64,000 nt of DNA from Liquidambar formosana (Eukaryota > Streptophyta > Magnoliopsida > Saxifragales > Altingiaceae): positions 35,313,067 to 35,377,066 of the forward strand of contig CM077831.1 of NCBI GenBank assembly GCA_039720395.1, given 5' to 3'. Of this stretch, positions 1 to 12,732 are shown one piece after another. Positions within the stretch are counted from its first letter, which is position 1. The number at the start of each line of letters is the position of its first letter. The notes beneath the pieces are model-generated. The model was not told where the DNA came from. It did not search any database and was given only the letters and a program-made list of their open reading frames with translations. A program made the position numbers and the translations under genes.

Positions 1-3000
1 GAGAGGACTTTCTTGCCATATGGACTGCTCCGGAGCACAGGAACGTGGCGTTTTATGGCCTCCACCAATGCAGTATGACGAGCTCCCTGCTCAATAAGAG
101 AACATATGACCCAGCCATATTACATTCAAAGAGACTCATTTTCCTTGAGGTCATCTTCAAATCATGCTTCTTATATCAGCTTGTTATTAATGGTAAACAT
201 CTCTAGAACATGCTCATTTTATCTAATTATCCATTATCATTATAAACTTTTATTTGGTACCGGGAAACTGGGAAGACACATATAAAAGTATTTTATATAG
301 TTAGCGGGTTAGTAACTTTGAGGAAAATGGCTACTTCTACGGGGATTCGACCCCAGCGTGGATATGACGCCCGTACGATTTACCATCCAACCTGGATGGC
401 ATCTCATAGAACATTCTGTTGTATGGACCTACAACACTGGAGGATGGGGGTGAAAGGTTGCTATGAAACATTTAACCATCATAGGATCAGTACCCCATAT
501 TTCACTGTAAAATATTTTAATAGTATTACCACTTCAATATTAAAAAAAATATTTCATCCACAACAATTAGTAACCTAATAGCTGTTCTATTGATAAAATT
601 CAATGAGTATAAATATTTGCTCATGTAACCAATTAACATGGTTGTTGTAACAGTTAACAGTTATAACAGTAAAAAAGGGCCAGGCCACCATTACTTTAAA
701 GTTTAAACCATAACTGGAACAGGGGCACATGAACTTTACACCACACTATCCTATGTTTCCTGCTTATGAAGCTTCTAAGGAACCTCCGAAATTTTGAAGA
801 AAATTTGAAAGTAATGAAAACTGTAATTTGAGATCTTGAGGTATACATTTATATTTTCCATTAGGCTCCATTTGATTGACAGGAAAAAGAAAAGAAAAAT
901 GAAAATAAAGTCACTTTTCATCATTTTTTGTGCATTTAATTGTTGCAGGAGAGTTGTCAACCAAACAAATGTTGGAAGACTAAGTTCTTGCTTTATCCTT
1001 TTCATTTACTTTCCTTTTGTTTTACTTTCCTGTATTTCATTTTGTTGTATAAGTATCTTCATAAACAAATGCAACCTTTAGGAATTTTTTCATTTCCAAA
1101 CTAATTCTTCATATTACATATCCTTTTGGTTTTTCAAGGTCTTGGTTCCTGCTTTGTCTCCTGTTACTATATCCTGAAGGGGAAACTATGCTTTAAACCT
1201 TGCTCACACCTCAGCATCAAACTTGAACATTAATTATTAAGAACTATATCTCACATGTTTTTAAAAGAAAAGCAAGGGAAAAAAAAATTGCCCCCTAAAG
1301 AAACAGGATAGACTCAATTGATACTAAATCATTTTGAATATTCCTAACTTTTTATGTTGGAGATGTCATCTTGTAATTGCAAGGCATGGTATGCTCAGAT
1401 TTTCCAGAAAACAAAAATGGTAGGTTTGGGGTATTAACTAACCTTCGAATGATTTAATGCTGCTTGGATAACATAATTTCCATAAGGGTCTTGCATGATT
1501 TGATCTAATCGAGGATTATTCATCAGTTCCTGGATAATACGAGGACAACGTTCTTCTCCTGCATATTTCAGACATTTCTCAACCACATTGCTGCTGTATT
1601 TCTGCATAGACAGGTCCCCATAATTACCCTCCAGTTGGTCCAGGATATCCACTGCAGCCCATAGAATCCGAAGATCAAAGACAAATTGCACAACATAGTT
1701 CCTGCACAATTGAAATTCAGATTTCTGAGCTCAATTCTGTAAAATCCAACTTGCCTGAGAAAGGTGTCCGGATGCCTCAATAAAACACAAATTTTATATC
1801 AAGAATAATAAATGCTGTTTGGTCTAGCATTTTATAGAACAGCGTTTTAAAACAAAATTATTTCAAAGATCTTATTTTGAAAAATGGTGCCTCTTGCAAT
1901 TGCGCCCTCAAACTCCAAGCATAATAGCTCCACACGCAGCACACATATAACAATCAAAAACCAGCCAAAAGTTGGGGGACCTCTTAGTAGATTGTCAGTT
2001 CCAATGACAGCCTGAACAGCTGATTTCCAACCAACCATCTCTGAATACTTTTCAAGAAAAAAAGGGAGAGAGAAACTCTTAAAAAAATAATTAAAAATTC
2101 AACCTAAACTTTAACCATATGATATCTTACTTGAGAATGGTTAGCCCTGATATCAGCAAGCCATGTAAGCCAAAAATGGGGTGACTAAGAGAAGTAATCA
2201 AATAGGAAAGATCTCAATAAAAATAAATAAATCATAAAAACATTTATTAAGCTAACAAAAAGTCGAGAGAATTCTGCTTATAGCCAATTTTCTCGTCTTC
2301 AATGAAACAATGCTCAAGACAAAACACATTTTACGAGATTGCATTTTCAAGGGGAACTCAACTAAAGCCCTATCCCATTTCTTTGGGGTTTGGATACATG
2401 AATCCTCCATTCCACTCTATAACTGGATACATTTCCTGTTAAGTTGTGGGCCACCATATCAACACATTTTCTTAGACTACCATGTTCAAAGAGGTGCATC
2501 CAAACACCTCGAAAGAAAGTGAAGAGAAAAACAATTGCAACATGTTGATAAGATAACAAAGGAGAAGAACTTGAACAGGAAGAAACAGAGTACCCATATG
2601 GATCTTGCGAAAGAATTAAAGCATTTGAAGTAATCTTGCAGATCAGATGGTGTCTTTGATCACCATTTGAATGGCTAAGGCATTTTTGAAGCACACAACA
2701 GCCATGACGATCAGTTGCAAGTTCCACACAATTGGTGGTCGCAGCCTCAAAAAGGAACTGCAGAAGAAACCATTACCCGTGTTTCATTCAACGTCACACC
2801 CAAATTTCTAATTAAAATATACTGTAAAATTCATAATAATGGGTTAACTATTGCATGCTTCCAAATGTATGAGGTTAGGAAATGGTGGGAGACAACAAGT
2901 CAGTTAACATGTGTCTAAGAATAACAAAAAATGCAATAATTCCACATTGTTCTCCATAGCACTTGAAACACAATCAGATATTTGAGAGAAAAATCATTAT

Positions 3001-6000
3001 GAAAGGAAAAAATGACTGTAGCATTAATTCCACTTTGTTCTCCATAGCACTTGAAAGTCAAGCCAGATAGTCAAAAGGAAAATCAATATGAAAGTAAAAA
3101 AAGATTCTAGCCAAAATTAAAAGAGGAATCATCACTAGAAATGTTTTGTTAAACATATTTCCTTCCTCAAAAGCTTAAAAGTTGATCTATGCAATGTACG
3201 GAATTATTCCAAATGCTATAAAATACAAATAAACTCATGTCAAAATATTTCATTTCCATGTGGTGCCAAGACACACTGTTAATCATCAATACACTGACAA
3301 TCAAAAAAATATTAAAATTGAATAAAAAAAGAAAGGATTGCCAATGGTCCATATGTACCCTTTTGGTAGCAACTAGTGTTTGATTCGACATAACTAAAAC
3401 TTGCTCCCCCACAGGTTTTCATCAATATCTATTCCTATCATCACTGCATATTGAGACATGTCAAAGTATTGGAGACAGCTTGCCTGAAATAGTTATTTTT
3501 AATTAATTTGTGTATCACACCACAGAGTTGAATCAAATCCTGTTTATATTGATATGTGCTGGGATATATGTCATGGCAACAGCCGATACTTGAACCAATA
3601 TTAAGAAAAGTTGACTGTGCAAGAACTTGTGTGCAAACAAAACACTAGTACTAGGCTTGTCTAGGAGCTAATCTAAGCTTTAATCTGATATTATGGGCTC
3701 AGAACGGAGCATTTATGCTAGCTGCAGCTTCCACCCCAAACTTTACCCTATAGATTTTGGGTGTAAATTCCCATCAGGGAGTGATCAGAATTTTGTCACT
3801 GTGCAATCTATCTTGAGTATTTTTGGGTTAGAGTCTGGGTTGAAAGTGAATATGGGTAAGAGTTCTTTGGCAGGCATTAATTGCTCACAAGACAAGTTGG
3901 ACAGGTTAGCTGGGCTTTTGGGTTGTTCTATTGATGGGTGGCCTATGAAGTAATTGGGGTTTGCCATTAGGGGGTGACCTTAAATCAGATGCTTTTTGGT
4001 CTCCAGTCTTAGAAAAGATTGGGAAGAGTTTAAATGGCTGGAAGAGGTCTTTAATGTCTAAAGGGGGGAGACTTATTTTGATTCACTCAGTTCTGGAAAG
4101 CTTACCCATTTATTATTCATCTCTTTTCAAAATTCCAGTGAGGGTGGCTTCAAGGATTGAAAAGTTGATGAGGGATTTTCTATGGGAGGGTTGTGGGGAG
4201 GGCAAAAAGGATCATTTGGTGAAGTGGGAGGTTGTCTCTAGGCCTAGAAATTTGGGAGGGCTTGCTGTGGGAAATATTATCACCAGGAACATTGCTTTGT
4301 TAGGTAAATGGTTTTGGAGGTTTCCTTTGGAAAGAGATTCTTTGTGGCATTCAATCATCAAAAGTAAGTATGGGATGCAAGGGAATGGTTGGGATTCTCA
4401 AATTGGTATTAGGGCTTCTACTAGGTGCTCGTGGAAATTTATTTCCCAAGGCTTGCCCCGTTTTTTCAGTCATATTTCATTTGTGGTGGGTAATGGTGAA
4501 AAAATTCATTTTTGGGAAGATGTTTGGAGAGGGGACATTCCTTTATTAGCTCGTTTGCCTTAGTTGTACTCTCTTTCTCGTGCTCATAATTCATCCATCT
4601 TGGATTTGGTTGTCTCTTCCTCTTTTCCTTTGGGTTGGGATTTTAGGTTTGTTGGAAATATACCACATCCCACATCGATTACATATCGAGTTTAACATGT
4701 CTTCATATACCTGTTTGGGCCCTCTTATAAGTTTAGGCATTTAAGTCGGAAACTTAACATGATATCAGAGCATATCTTTCTTGTGCCCGTTTCGCTCGTG
4801 AGCCTGTCTTTATTGTCTACGTGACAGACCCATTATTGTCTTGTTAGGCCTGCACGTGAGGGGGAGTGTTGGAAATATACCACATCTCACATCGATTACA
4901 TATCGAGTTTAACATGTCTTCATGTACCTGTTTGGGCCCTCTTATAAGTTTAGGCTTTCAAGTTGGAAACTTAACAAGGTTCTTCAAAAATGTTAATGAT
5001 AGGGAAATTTGTGAGTTTTCATCTTTGCTTTCCTTGCTTAAGGGTGTGGTTCTTAGGCCTTCTACTTTGGATAGGAGAAGGTGGTTGCTACACTCTTCTA
5101 GTATTTTTTCTTGTCATTCTTTCATGGAATCTCTCATTCTTGGCTCTGATGAGAACTCTTTCCCCCTTTCAAGATGATTTGGAAGTCAAAAGTGCCACTA
5201 AAGGTTCAGGTTTTCGTGTGTACTGTTGCTCATAAGAAAATCAATACCAATGATGTGTATCAGAAAAGGAGACCAAAGCATTGTTTGTTACCTCAATGGT
5301 GTGCCATGTGTAGGATGGGGGCGGAGAGTCTTGACCATCTATTTCTTCATTGCGAGGTGGCTACCATGTTATGGCGAAGGTTATTTCAGAGAGTGGATGT
5401 TTGTTGGGTGTGTCCTGCTCTGTGTTCCGATTTGTTGGTCATTGACTTCGTTGGTTTAGGGAGAGGTCCGAGAGGTGTGGTGTTGTGGAGGTACGCGATT
5501 CTTGTTGTTTTCTGGGTTCTATGGCTTGAAAGAAATGAGAGGATTTTTTAGGATAGGATTGAGGAAGTTGGTGGTTTATGGGATAGGGTGGTTTTCTTGG
5601 CTTCTTTTTGGGCTTCTGTGGCTAGGGAGTTTTCTGGTGTCCCATTGTTTCTTATTATCTCTGATTGGAGGGCTGTATGTGGCCTTTAGTGTTTTTCTCT
5701 TTTCTTTTTTCTTTCTTCCTCTTCATTTTTGTTTTGTTCTCTCTTAATAAGACTCCTCGTTCTATTTGTAATTTTTTTCTGTCTTCTTTATAATAAAGTT
5801 TTCTGTTGCCTACCAAAAGAAAAAAAACACAGTTCCAAATTTCCAAACTCACAAATCCTATCGTAGATTACAAAGTCTTCCCTCTCCTACCGTTCAATGT
5901 ATCAGTTAAAATAAATGTGATGATATTACAGGTCTCTTTCATGCATAATTGCATATACAATCCTTCTAGTTTAAAAATGATCTATAGATTTTACATAGTA

Positions 6001-6868
6001 TTGTCAGAAAAATTAATGAGATTAGAAACATAATAAAGTCAAGATATATGCCCTTAAAACAATTTTTTTGGGTCAAAGGCGAACTTAATATTATAAGAAT
6101 GCTACTGTCTACCCCATGGTCTGCTGATATGATATCCAAACATATCCTAACATCCACCCTTATATGCATAAATGTTTCATAAACAAATTTTTCAAACAAA
6201 CAATTCCAAAGAAAGTTTTTGCTCAGACACTCCCACTTTACCTCATAGGTTTTAGATAGTGAGCCTAGTCCACACCTTACAAAAAGCTAGTTTAGCTTTA
6301 TGAGCTTATTCCAAGCTTTTATGAATTTCATATTTTCTTGTTTGATCGTCCTATTATTTATACAGTCACAAATCGAGGGTGTGATACATAGATACACGGA
6401 AATATAAACATGCTTAGATGGGACTTGAGACAAAAAGCTTGAGCTAAATCCAAGCTTTTCTCCACAGCAATGAGACAAAGTCAAGATGGGCAGTGACCAT
6501 GAAACTTGGCTATATAAAACATTATAAACAGGAATTTAACCTCTTTTTCACAATGGAGAGAGCTTATCATGCTTAAGACTTCTAAGAGGAAAAAAAAATA
6601 GTCCAATAAAGATATATCTATATATCCTTACCTCACTATATTCAGGCATTAAGTACTGCAAGCAGCGTTGTGCAACATGGTTACCGTTCATGTTTTTTAT
6701 CAAAGTCACTATACCAGGCTTCAGCGAGGAAACAACCATGGAAAACTGCTCTGGAGTTTTAAGAGTTTCAATAACCTTCTGAACAGCCCGAGTCCTGTGT
6801 TTAAGAAGAACAACTCAACAGATAACTAAAATATATTAAGTGAAACAATAACTAGTATCAAATTTCCA

Positions 6869-6902
<34 letters not shown>

Positions 6903-8546
6903 AAACCCATGCATATCACACGAAATCCTAATGAGTTCCCCAGCTTTTCTAGTGATTGCATGAAGTATCTGCATCCGTTGATCCTCATTACACACTTCGA
7001 GCAGCTTCTGGACAAGGTAATTCCCAAAAGGATCTGTCATGAGCTCAAGAATGTGATCAATTATCTCAAGAAAAATTCTTTTAACATCACCCTGGGTGCC
7101 CTCCGTGAATTTCCTTTGTAGGTAGCGGCACCCGAGTTGGTCTTTAGCCATGGGATATATTCTACCAATAACTTCATCCAGAGAGTTATATATCTGAGTT
7201 TGGTGCTTCAGATTAGTATTTTTAAGATCTGTAGTACCAGGAGATGAAACCTGGCAGCTCAAACTATCTAACTGGAAGCATCCAGCATTTTGAGTGCGAA
7301 AATGTCCATTTGATAGAACCTTTCCATTTTGATTGACATGGGAAAGTGATTCATTTCCTCCAACAGAGCCAAACTTGATATCTCTAACAGAGTTCAATCC
7401 ATGAGACCTCGTTAGAATCTTCTCGGGAAAATTTTGTTTCCCAAGAACTTGAATTGAATTAAAATCTGTGGAGGAAAGGGCAGGACTAGATCGATTTGAA
7501 CCCCTTGAGATTGCATGGTGGTTGTAAAATGGGTCTTGATTAGATTGCTCAAGGGGGTGAGAGATTGGCATTTCAAAGTATAATTGCTTAGGGTTTCGAT
7601 TCATTGGCCTAGTTGGCACATTTCCATTTGCTTGAATTGGATGCTGAGCTTCCAGTCGCTGATTTCGAAGCTGCTGCAGGTACAGGTATTGCTGATGCAT
7701 CCTATAATATCGTTCCTCTTCAAGATGTCTCCATGAGATTTGAGGCTGGTTTAATTGCTGTAAATGCAAGTAAGGAAGTGAAGACTGTGTGTCCAAGAAG
7801 TATTGTCGTTGATCACTCATTACAGGGAACTCCACACCAGGGACAGGCACATTAGAGAGGAACTGAAACTCTTGCACTCCATGAGCTAATGGAATGGCAC
7901 CAGAGATGTTTTCAATCGGTTGGAAATAATTAATTTGCTGTTTCTTGAATTCTTGAACTTCAAGTTTTAACAAATTCAAACTTTCTTGCCTAGTCTTTTC
8001 CACATCAAACTCTTCGAAACCACTAGATGCATTATTCAGTGATTGAGAAGAGGGAACAACCATCACCTGGGAATCCATTTTATAAGGGGAATTCTTAGAA
8101 ACGTTCGAAAATTTCCCATCTGACAAAATGCTGTGACTGGGTAAAGATTTGTAATTAACCAAATGAGGACTCACAGCTTCAATTGTCACTCCATCATCAA
8201 AGCTCAATTCTGTAAATGCAGATGTCAAGAACTGATCATCAACCAGATTTGATTCCTGAAGACGAATCCTCTTGATGGGTGATTGCTGAATTTTATTCAC
8301 TGATATTTTTCCCTCATCCAAACTCCCATTGTTTTGGAGTTTCTCACTAAAAGGTCCGTTGGAGGATTTCACACAGATGGGCCTGGGTCTTTCAACAGAC
8401 AATCCATCATCCAAAGACACACTTTTAAAACCCTTCGAGGAATTGCAACCAGATTCCTCAGAATGCGGATTCCCAGAAGTAGCATTGGGTATCTCACCAA
8501 GAAGGATCTCGAATTCATCAAACTCTAGTTCATTTCTTCCTTCCAT
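1..8546 (-). CDS. Pumilio/PUF-domain RNA-binding protein (APUM12-like), 3' end cut by window edge
   Basis: The predicted protein is at least 770 residues. Exons on the minus strand are 8546-6907, 6794-6632, 2757-2594, 1701-1443 and 86 to beyond 1; all junctions are GT-AG and in phase. PUF proteins bind 3'UTR motifs and repress translation or promote mRNA decay, usually in the cytoplasm. Residues 1 to about 455 are low-complexity (Ser/Asn/Gln-rich). The PUF domain starts near residue 460 and eight repeats are readable, with recognition cores GCRYLQ, GNYLVQ, GTRAVQ, GNHVAQ, GCCVLQ, GNYVVQ, SSNVVE and GNYVIQ. The start is the MEGRNELEFDEFE methionine at 8546, because this acidic N-terminus resembles APUM12-type proteins; an in-frame ATG at 8654 would add 36 unrelated residues. 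The last visible exon ends in the C-terminal RSSPYGKKVLS segment. The family call is firm; orthology to APUM12 is inferred from memory. Confidence 0.93.
2933..3110. repeat. Diverged 88-bp tandem duplication in Pumilio intron
   Basis: Two copies start at 2933 and 3021. Both carry AATTCCAC, then TTGTTCTCCATAGCACTTGA, then a region ending in AATATGAAAG-like sequence. No coding signal is seen. Confidence 0.75.
3740..5827 (+). mobile_element. 5'-truncated, inactivated LINE (non-LTR retrotransposon) in a Pumilio intron
   Basis: Broken plus-strand frames encode the C-terminal part of a plant L1-type reverse transcriptase polyprotein: SGLKVN, then LGLPLGG, a FLWEG motif, and the zf-RVT region with CAMCRMGAESLDHLFLHC at about 5311-5365. 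The copy is dead: stops at 3952 (TAA, where Tyr of YLGLPLGG is expected), 4561 and 5549, a frameshift near 5165-5175, and a TRIM insertion at 4650. The 3' end is an A-rich tail at about 5814-5827 after a noncoding stretch. Loss of the 5' part is typical of LINE insertion. The 5' boundary is approximate and no target duplication was found. The element lies antisense to the host gene, in its second coding intron. Confidence 0.85.
4650..4976 (+). mobile_element. Complete TRIM (terminal-repeat retrotransposon in miniature) nested in the LINE
   Basis: The two direct terminal repeats are both 110 bp (4650-4759 and 4867-4976), start TGTTGG and end AACA, and differ at 5 positions by eye. A primer-binding site (TGATATCAGAGC, one mismatch from the usual complement of initiator Met-tRNA) begins immediately at 4760. 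A purine tract (GTGAGGGGGAG) precedes the second repeat. A 5-bp target duplication AGGTT flanks it exactly (4645-4649 and 4977-4981). Removing the element restores the LINE reading frame across the junction. Only about 107 bp lie between the repeats and nothing is coding, so it depended on enzymes supplied by another element. Confidence 0.95.
6871..6901. repeat. GA microsatellite abutting a splice donor
   Basis: About 15 AG units. On the coding (minus) strand it reads as a CT tract starting 6 nt inside the first coding intron of the Pumilio gene, directly after GTTTGC. Confidence 0.9.
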
Positions 8547-9640
8547 TTTGTGAATTCCTCTTTGCCAAACAGGGAATGCTCTAAGAGGCAATGCAGATCC
8601 ACAGAAAAGCCCTTCAACGCAACAAGATTCTATGTTGTAAAACAACTCACCCACAATATAAATACATTAAACAATAAACAATCTTTACTCAAAAACATTA
8701 ATTTAGACATCGTCAAGTTCATTCCCAACAATCATTTCCACAATTGTCAGCGACAAGCAGAACGCACATTGTGAAAAAGTTAAACACCCAGAATTACTTT
8801 ACTTTCTACAAAGAGATTGAAGAAAACCGCCATCTAATCAGAACCCATAAATCCAAACCCATGCACCACTAGAGTTAATTTTCATGATCCATAATTTGAT
8901 AACAAAATCAAAATTTTTGTTTATTCTTCAACTGTTATGGTGATAACCCCACTAATGAAAACTTGTAAGCAGAATCTCCATTCCAGAAATGAAGGTTTTC
9001 AAATAATAATAAATTAAATTGAAAGAATAAACTCGTCTAAGCATCAGTCAACACCAACAAGTTGTACACTAGAAAAGCAATCAATGCCAAAATCCCAGTT
9101 CAAAAACAGGGCCAACAATGAGACTCTAAGGACCATTTTGATCATCATCATCAGACCGAGTACAAGACATCTTTCCTCGATGTCTACGTCCAAAATGACA
9201 AAGAAACGTATCGGATTTTGCGAATAAACCCCATATAAAAAGAACCCAAATTCCATCACTTTATCAAATTTGCCAAAACCCAGAAACCCCTGATCATCAA
9301 AAACTAATCTCAAATTCAAGCAAAATTTAATCTCTCCAATATGTATAAATAAACACACACATATATAACAGGGGAAAAAAAATTGTAGAAGAAGGTGGCA
9401 GAAAGCAAGACCATTGAATGATACAGATAAATAAAGGGAAGCCCACGTCAATGGAGGCACACGTACCAGTGACAGAAGAATCGGCATTAGAGAGAAGATG
9501 AAGCCATCGCCGATGATTAAAAAAAAAAAAATTAAAAGAAAAAAACAGCAACTTTCCTTTCTGGCAAAAGAAGTTTGAGAGGAAGGAGGATTTTGGTGAA
9601 TTATGAAGAATGCAGAGGGAGTACAAGTGGTGGTGTTGGT
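8547..9640 (-). promoter_or_regulatory. Pumilio 5' leader with probable 5'UTR intron
   Basis: A good splice donor (ACTG followed by GTACGT, minus strand) lies at 9477/9476. An acceptor near 8631 would join a 5'UTR exon at about 9640-9477 to the coding exon. No other gene-like coding signal is present; the reading frames in this stretch are simple-sequence or chance frames. The UTR intron is inferred from splice motifs only. Confidence 0.45.
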
Positions 9641-9697
9641 AAGGTCAGGAGGAGAGGCGGCGTGTAGAAGAAGGAGAGGTATTCAAAGGGCAGGAGT

Positions 9698-9721
9698 GTA
9701 GAGAGAGAGAGAGAGAGTGTG

Positions 9722-9750
<29 letters not shown>
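9698..9750. repeat. GA microsatellite pair at the Pumilio promoter/leader
   Basis: Two GA runs (about 9699-9717 and 9722-9749) are separated by TGTG. They sit just upstream of the probable Pumilio 5'UTR, where GA/CT tracts in plants are often bound by BBR/BPC GAGA-binding factors. The regulatory role is an inference. GACATTGGCATTGGCATAGG follows directly and resembles the GGCATT hexamer array at 15629. Confidence 0.8.
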
Positions 9751-9753
<3 letters not shown>

Positions 9754-11131
9754 ATTGGCATTGGCATAGGCATATTTACAAGCACCAAACAACACATTAC
9801 ACACCAACTACAAAGCAAAGCAAATATGGAATTACCAATACCCCATAGAGTGCCATACCCCATGCATGGAATGGTTCTTCTTCCTTTTTGTTTTGTTTGG
9901 TACGTTATTGGTTCCGCTCTTTATTGCTATAATAATGTTTTGATTAAAATATTCATTACGTATATACTTTCTCTAATTTCCCCCTCACCCCTTTTACCAT
10001 GTTGTAGTCTTCTCATTGTCTTCTACCCTCGTCCCTCTAAGAAAATGCTACAATCCTGATCCTGCTCCTGCTCCCAATTAATGAGCTCTCCTTTGCTTTT
10101 AGGAATATTGAACAAATCTAAAAATGAATGTTGTAATCCCCCTTTTAAAGTGTTAGCCTTGACGTATCATGATTTGATGTTTTCTCTCATTCAACTATAT
10201 TTTATCAAAATTTTATCTTAATTTTTCACTTTGGGTGTATATATAGTTTTTATTTAGTATAACCTCCTCCTCCCCCTTTGGCAATCATCCAGTTAGTCTC
10301 AAAATTGGGATTCGAGAATTATTCGACATATAAATAATTTTTCAAATAATATATATATATATATATATATATATTTGCTATATTAAAAAATTTGCAACTA
10401 AGAAAATTAATTTAATTTTGCTTACTAAGAAAGATGTGTTGTCCTTCTATTTGTGAGTATGAGGACTAAATCAAAAAATTATTCATAATATTTGAAATAT
10501 TCAAAAATAATTCAAGAACATTTAAATTATGTGGGATCAATTTTAGTTTCATTCATTTGTGTTAAAAAAATAAAAATAAAAAAAAACTCGAAATAATTTC
10601 AAAATACTCAAGAATATTTTGAAAATTTTGTCACTGTAATCATTCAGTTACTAGCAGTGAAGGGGGACGGTTACGTTCTATGGGTGGAGGGATGTATACG
10701 CCAAATACACCAAATAATTTTTTGTGCGGGTGGATAATAAATATAATAGCATTGCATGCTCGAAATCATTTTTTTTTTTTTTTTAATTTTTAAATGGATG
10801 ACAGGGATCGATCTGAGTGCACCCCTTATAATAGAGGGACTCTTTTTGTTAAATTTTTTAAAAAGTAAAAAATAATATTTTTTTTTGGATAATCAAGGAC
10901 TCTTTTTGCTAACTTACCTTTTGGTTCCTCATTAATATATATTTCATGTAAAAGGCTATAGTTCGCATATATTTAGAAGAATCACAAATACGAGTGGCAG
11001 TTGAAGCTCTTCCTTTTAAGGAAATACCAGGGGATCCCACGGATTAGAAGGGAGTTTTAAGATAAAAATAAAAATAAATAAAAAAAAAATGTGGGTGACC
11101 TATTTATGGAAGATATGAGTGCCCCAAATAA

Positions 11132-11219
11132 ATACGGAGATTAATACAGTGTGTTAAGTAAATCACTATTGCAACATACGGAGATTAATACAGTGTGTTA
11201 AGTAAATCACTATTGCAAT
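11132..11219. repeat. 44-bp tandem duplication
   Basis: ATACGGAGATTAATACAGTG and the rest of a 44-bp unit occur at 11132 and again at 11176, apparently without mismatch over the unit. This suggests a recent duplication. Confidence 0.9.
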
Positions 11220-12357
11220 GGCCGGTGGTGGGGCTTTCCGATTGTTATTATCTGTTATACTGATATTAATTATATGATATTGCACCATCTTAATAAGAAA
11301 TATCTATATTCTATACTGTCTCCATGCCCAAATCAGCCAAATATATTATTGAAAAAAAATGTTAAAACACTAATATTCTATCTTTTTTTTTAGTTACAGA
11401 TTTTGCCGTCTTTTTTGTTTTGGTGTCCATTTTATTTTATTTTTCCCTATCAAACATGGGTGTCATAAACCATAGTCCTTTATTATCTATTCTCCGAAAG
11501 TCAATTTTGTACCTGCACTACGTAGAATGCAATGTCAATTTCCGTGGGTGTATTTGGATGGTTGGTAGACCTACACCAGCTCCTAGGAATTTATTAGCTA
11601 TTGATCTAGGATGCTCATGGAATTTGTACTTTACTATCTCTTTTTACCCAATTTTTTCAGAAAAAAAGAAAAAGAAAGAAGTCTTATTTGTCTTTTAAAA
11701 GATTAATAAGGTGGAAGGTCTAAACAAAATTATATTTTTATTTAAAATTCCACCTTTGTATGTGATAAGTAAATATTATTCGGAAAATTGGCCGTAAGTG
11801 CACGGTAGAGAAATTACGTAACTAGACTGAACGGAAAATTGGCAAAAACACAAAGAAGTTATGGCTGAAGGTAGTACAAGTATAAAACAGAAACTGACAA
11901 TAATCTTGAGACGCGATGAGGATTGAAATGATACTTAGCTAGAATGAAGATTAAGATAAAAGAGGGTCAAAAGATTTTGGTGATATATATTTAGGTGGGA
12001 GACCAATCTCATTTGTTTGGAAAGGTTGTTCCATCTGCAGATTCATTAGTTCCAGAACAATTGGATCAAATCATCAATCAATCAAAAAAATTCTGGCCAT
12101 TTTGCCCATATATTAGGCAATTCAAACAAGTTAAATCTTGAGCGAAATAAATTAATAAATACTCATTATTAATGGATTGGCATACCCCTCATTTGGCCCC
12201 AAAAAAAAAAAAAAAATTGTGAATTAAGTACTAAGACCAAGGAGTGTAATCAAAATGTAAAGTCATCGGCAGTGTAAATTTTACAGGTTCAGTGAACATG
12301 TAACACAAAAGGGAGAAAAAAAATAATATATACATATATATATATATATAGAGGGAG

Positions 12358-12732
12358 GGTTCCGTTGGTACTTGGTGTAAAACCATTTACGCTAACACCC
12401 GTTAATATATTTTTATAGAAATCATATTTCATCAATCCAAGCATTGGATTATATATTCTTGTCATGCATGCATACCAAATTTCAAGCTAATCGGAAAGTA
12501 AGAGTTATGTCATCTATAAAGTGATTGAAATTAAAGTTTTAATTATTAAAAGAAATATAAGTTCACGGATCAAACATTTCCTAATATCCGATTAATTTAA
12601 AATTTGACATGTGTGACATACATGATAAGAATATATAATCCAACGGTTAGATTAAAAAAAATATGATTTTTATAAAAAGATATTAACGGGTGTAAGTGTA
12701 AAAAGTTTACGCCAAGTATCAACAGAAGATGC
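12358..12732. mobile_element. Palindromic MITE (long inverted repeat)
   Basis: The left arm (from about 12360, TTCCGTTGGTACTTGG) and the right arm (ending about 12725, read in reverse as TTCTGTTGATACTTGG) pair over roughly 120-150 bp, including CACCCGTTAATAT and GGATTATATATTCTT in both arms. Nothing coding lies within. No unambiguous target duplication was found, so the superfamily is not assigned and the ends are good to a few bases only. Confidence 0.8.

Noticed and set aside
318..578. Possible tRNA or gene around the GGGGATTCGACCCC sequence
   Set aside because: It resembles a T-arm, but no cloverleaf could be drawn around it; it lies in a Pumilio intron.
7613..7855. Plus-strand open frame of 80 codons
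   Set aside because: Reverse shadow of the first Pumilio coding exon.
8547..8654. Upstream in-frame ATG that would lengthen the Pumilio protein by 36 residues
   Set aside because: The added residues are unlike family N-termini; the MEGRNELEFDEFE start fits better. It could still be used.
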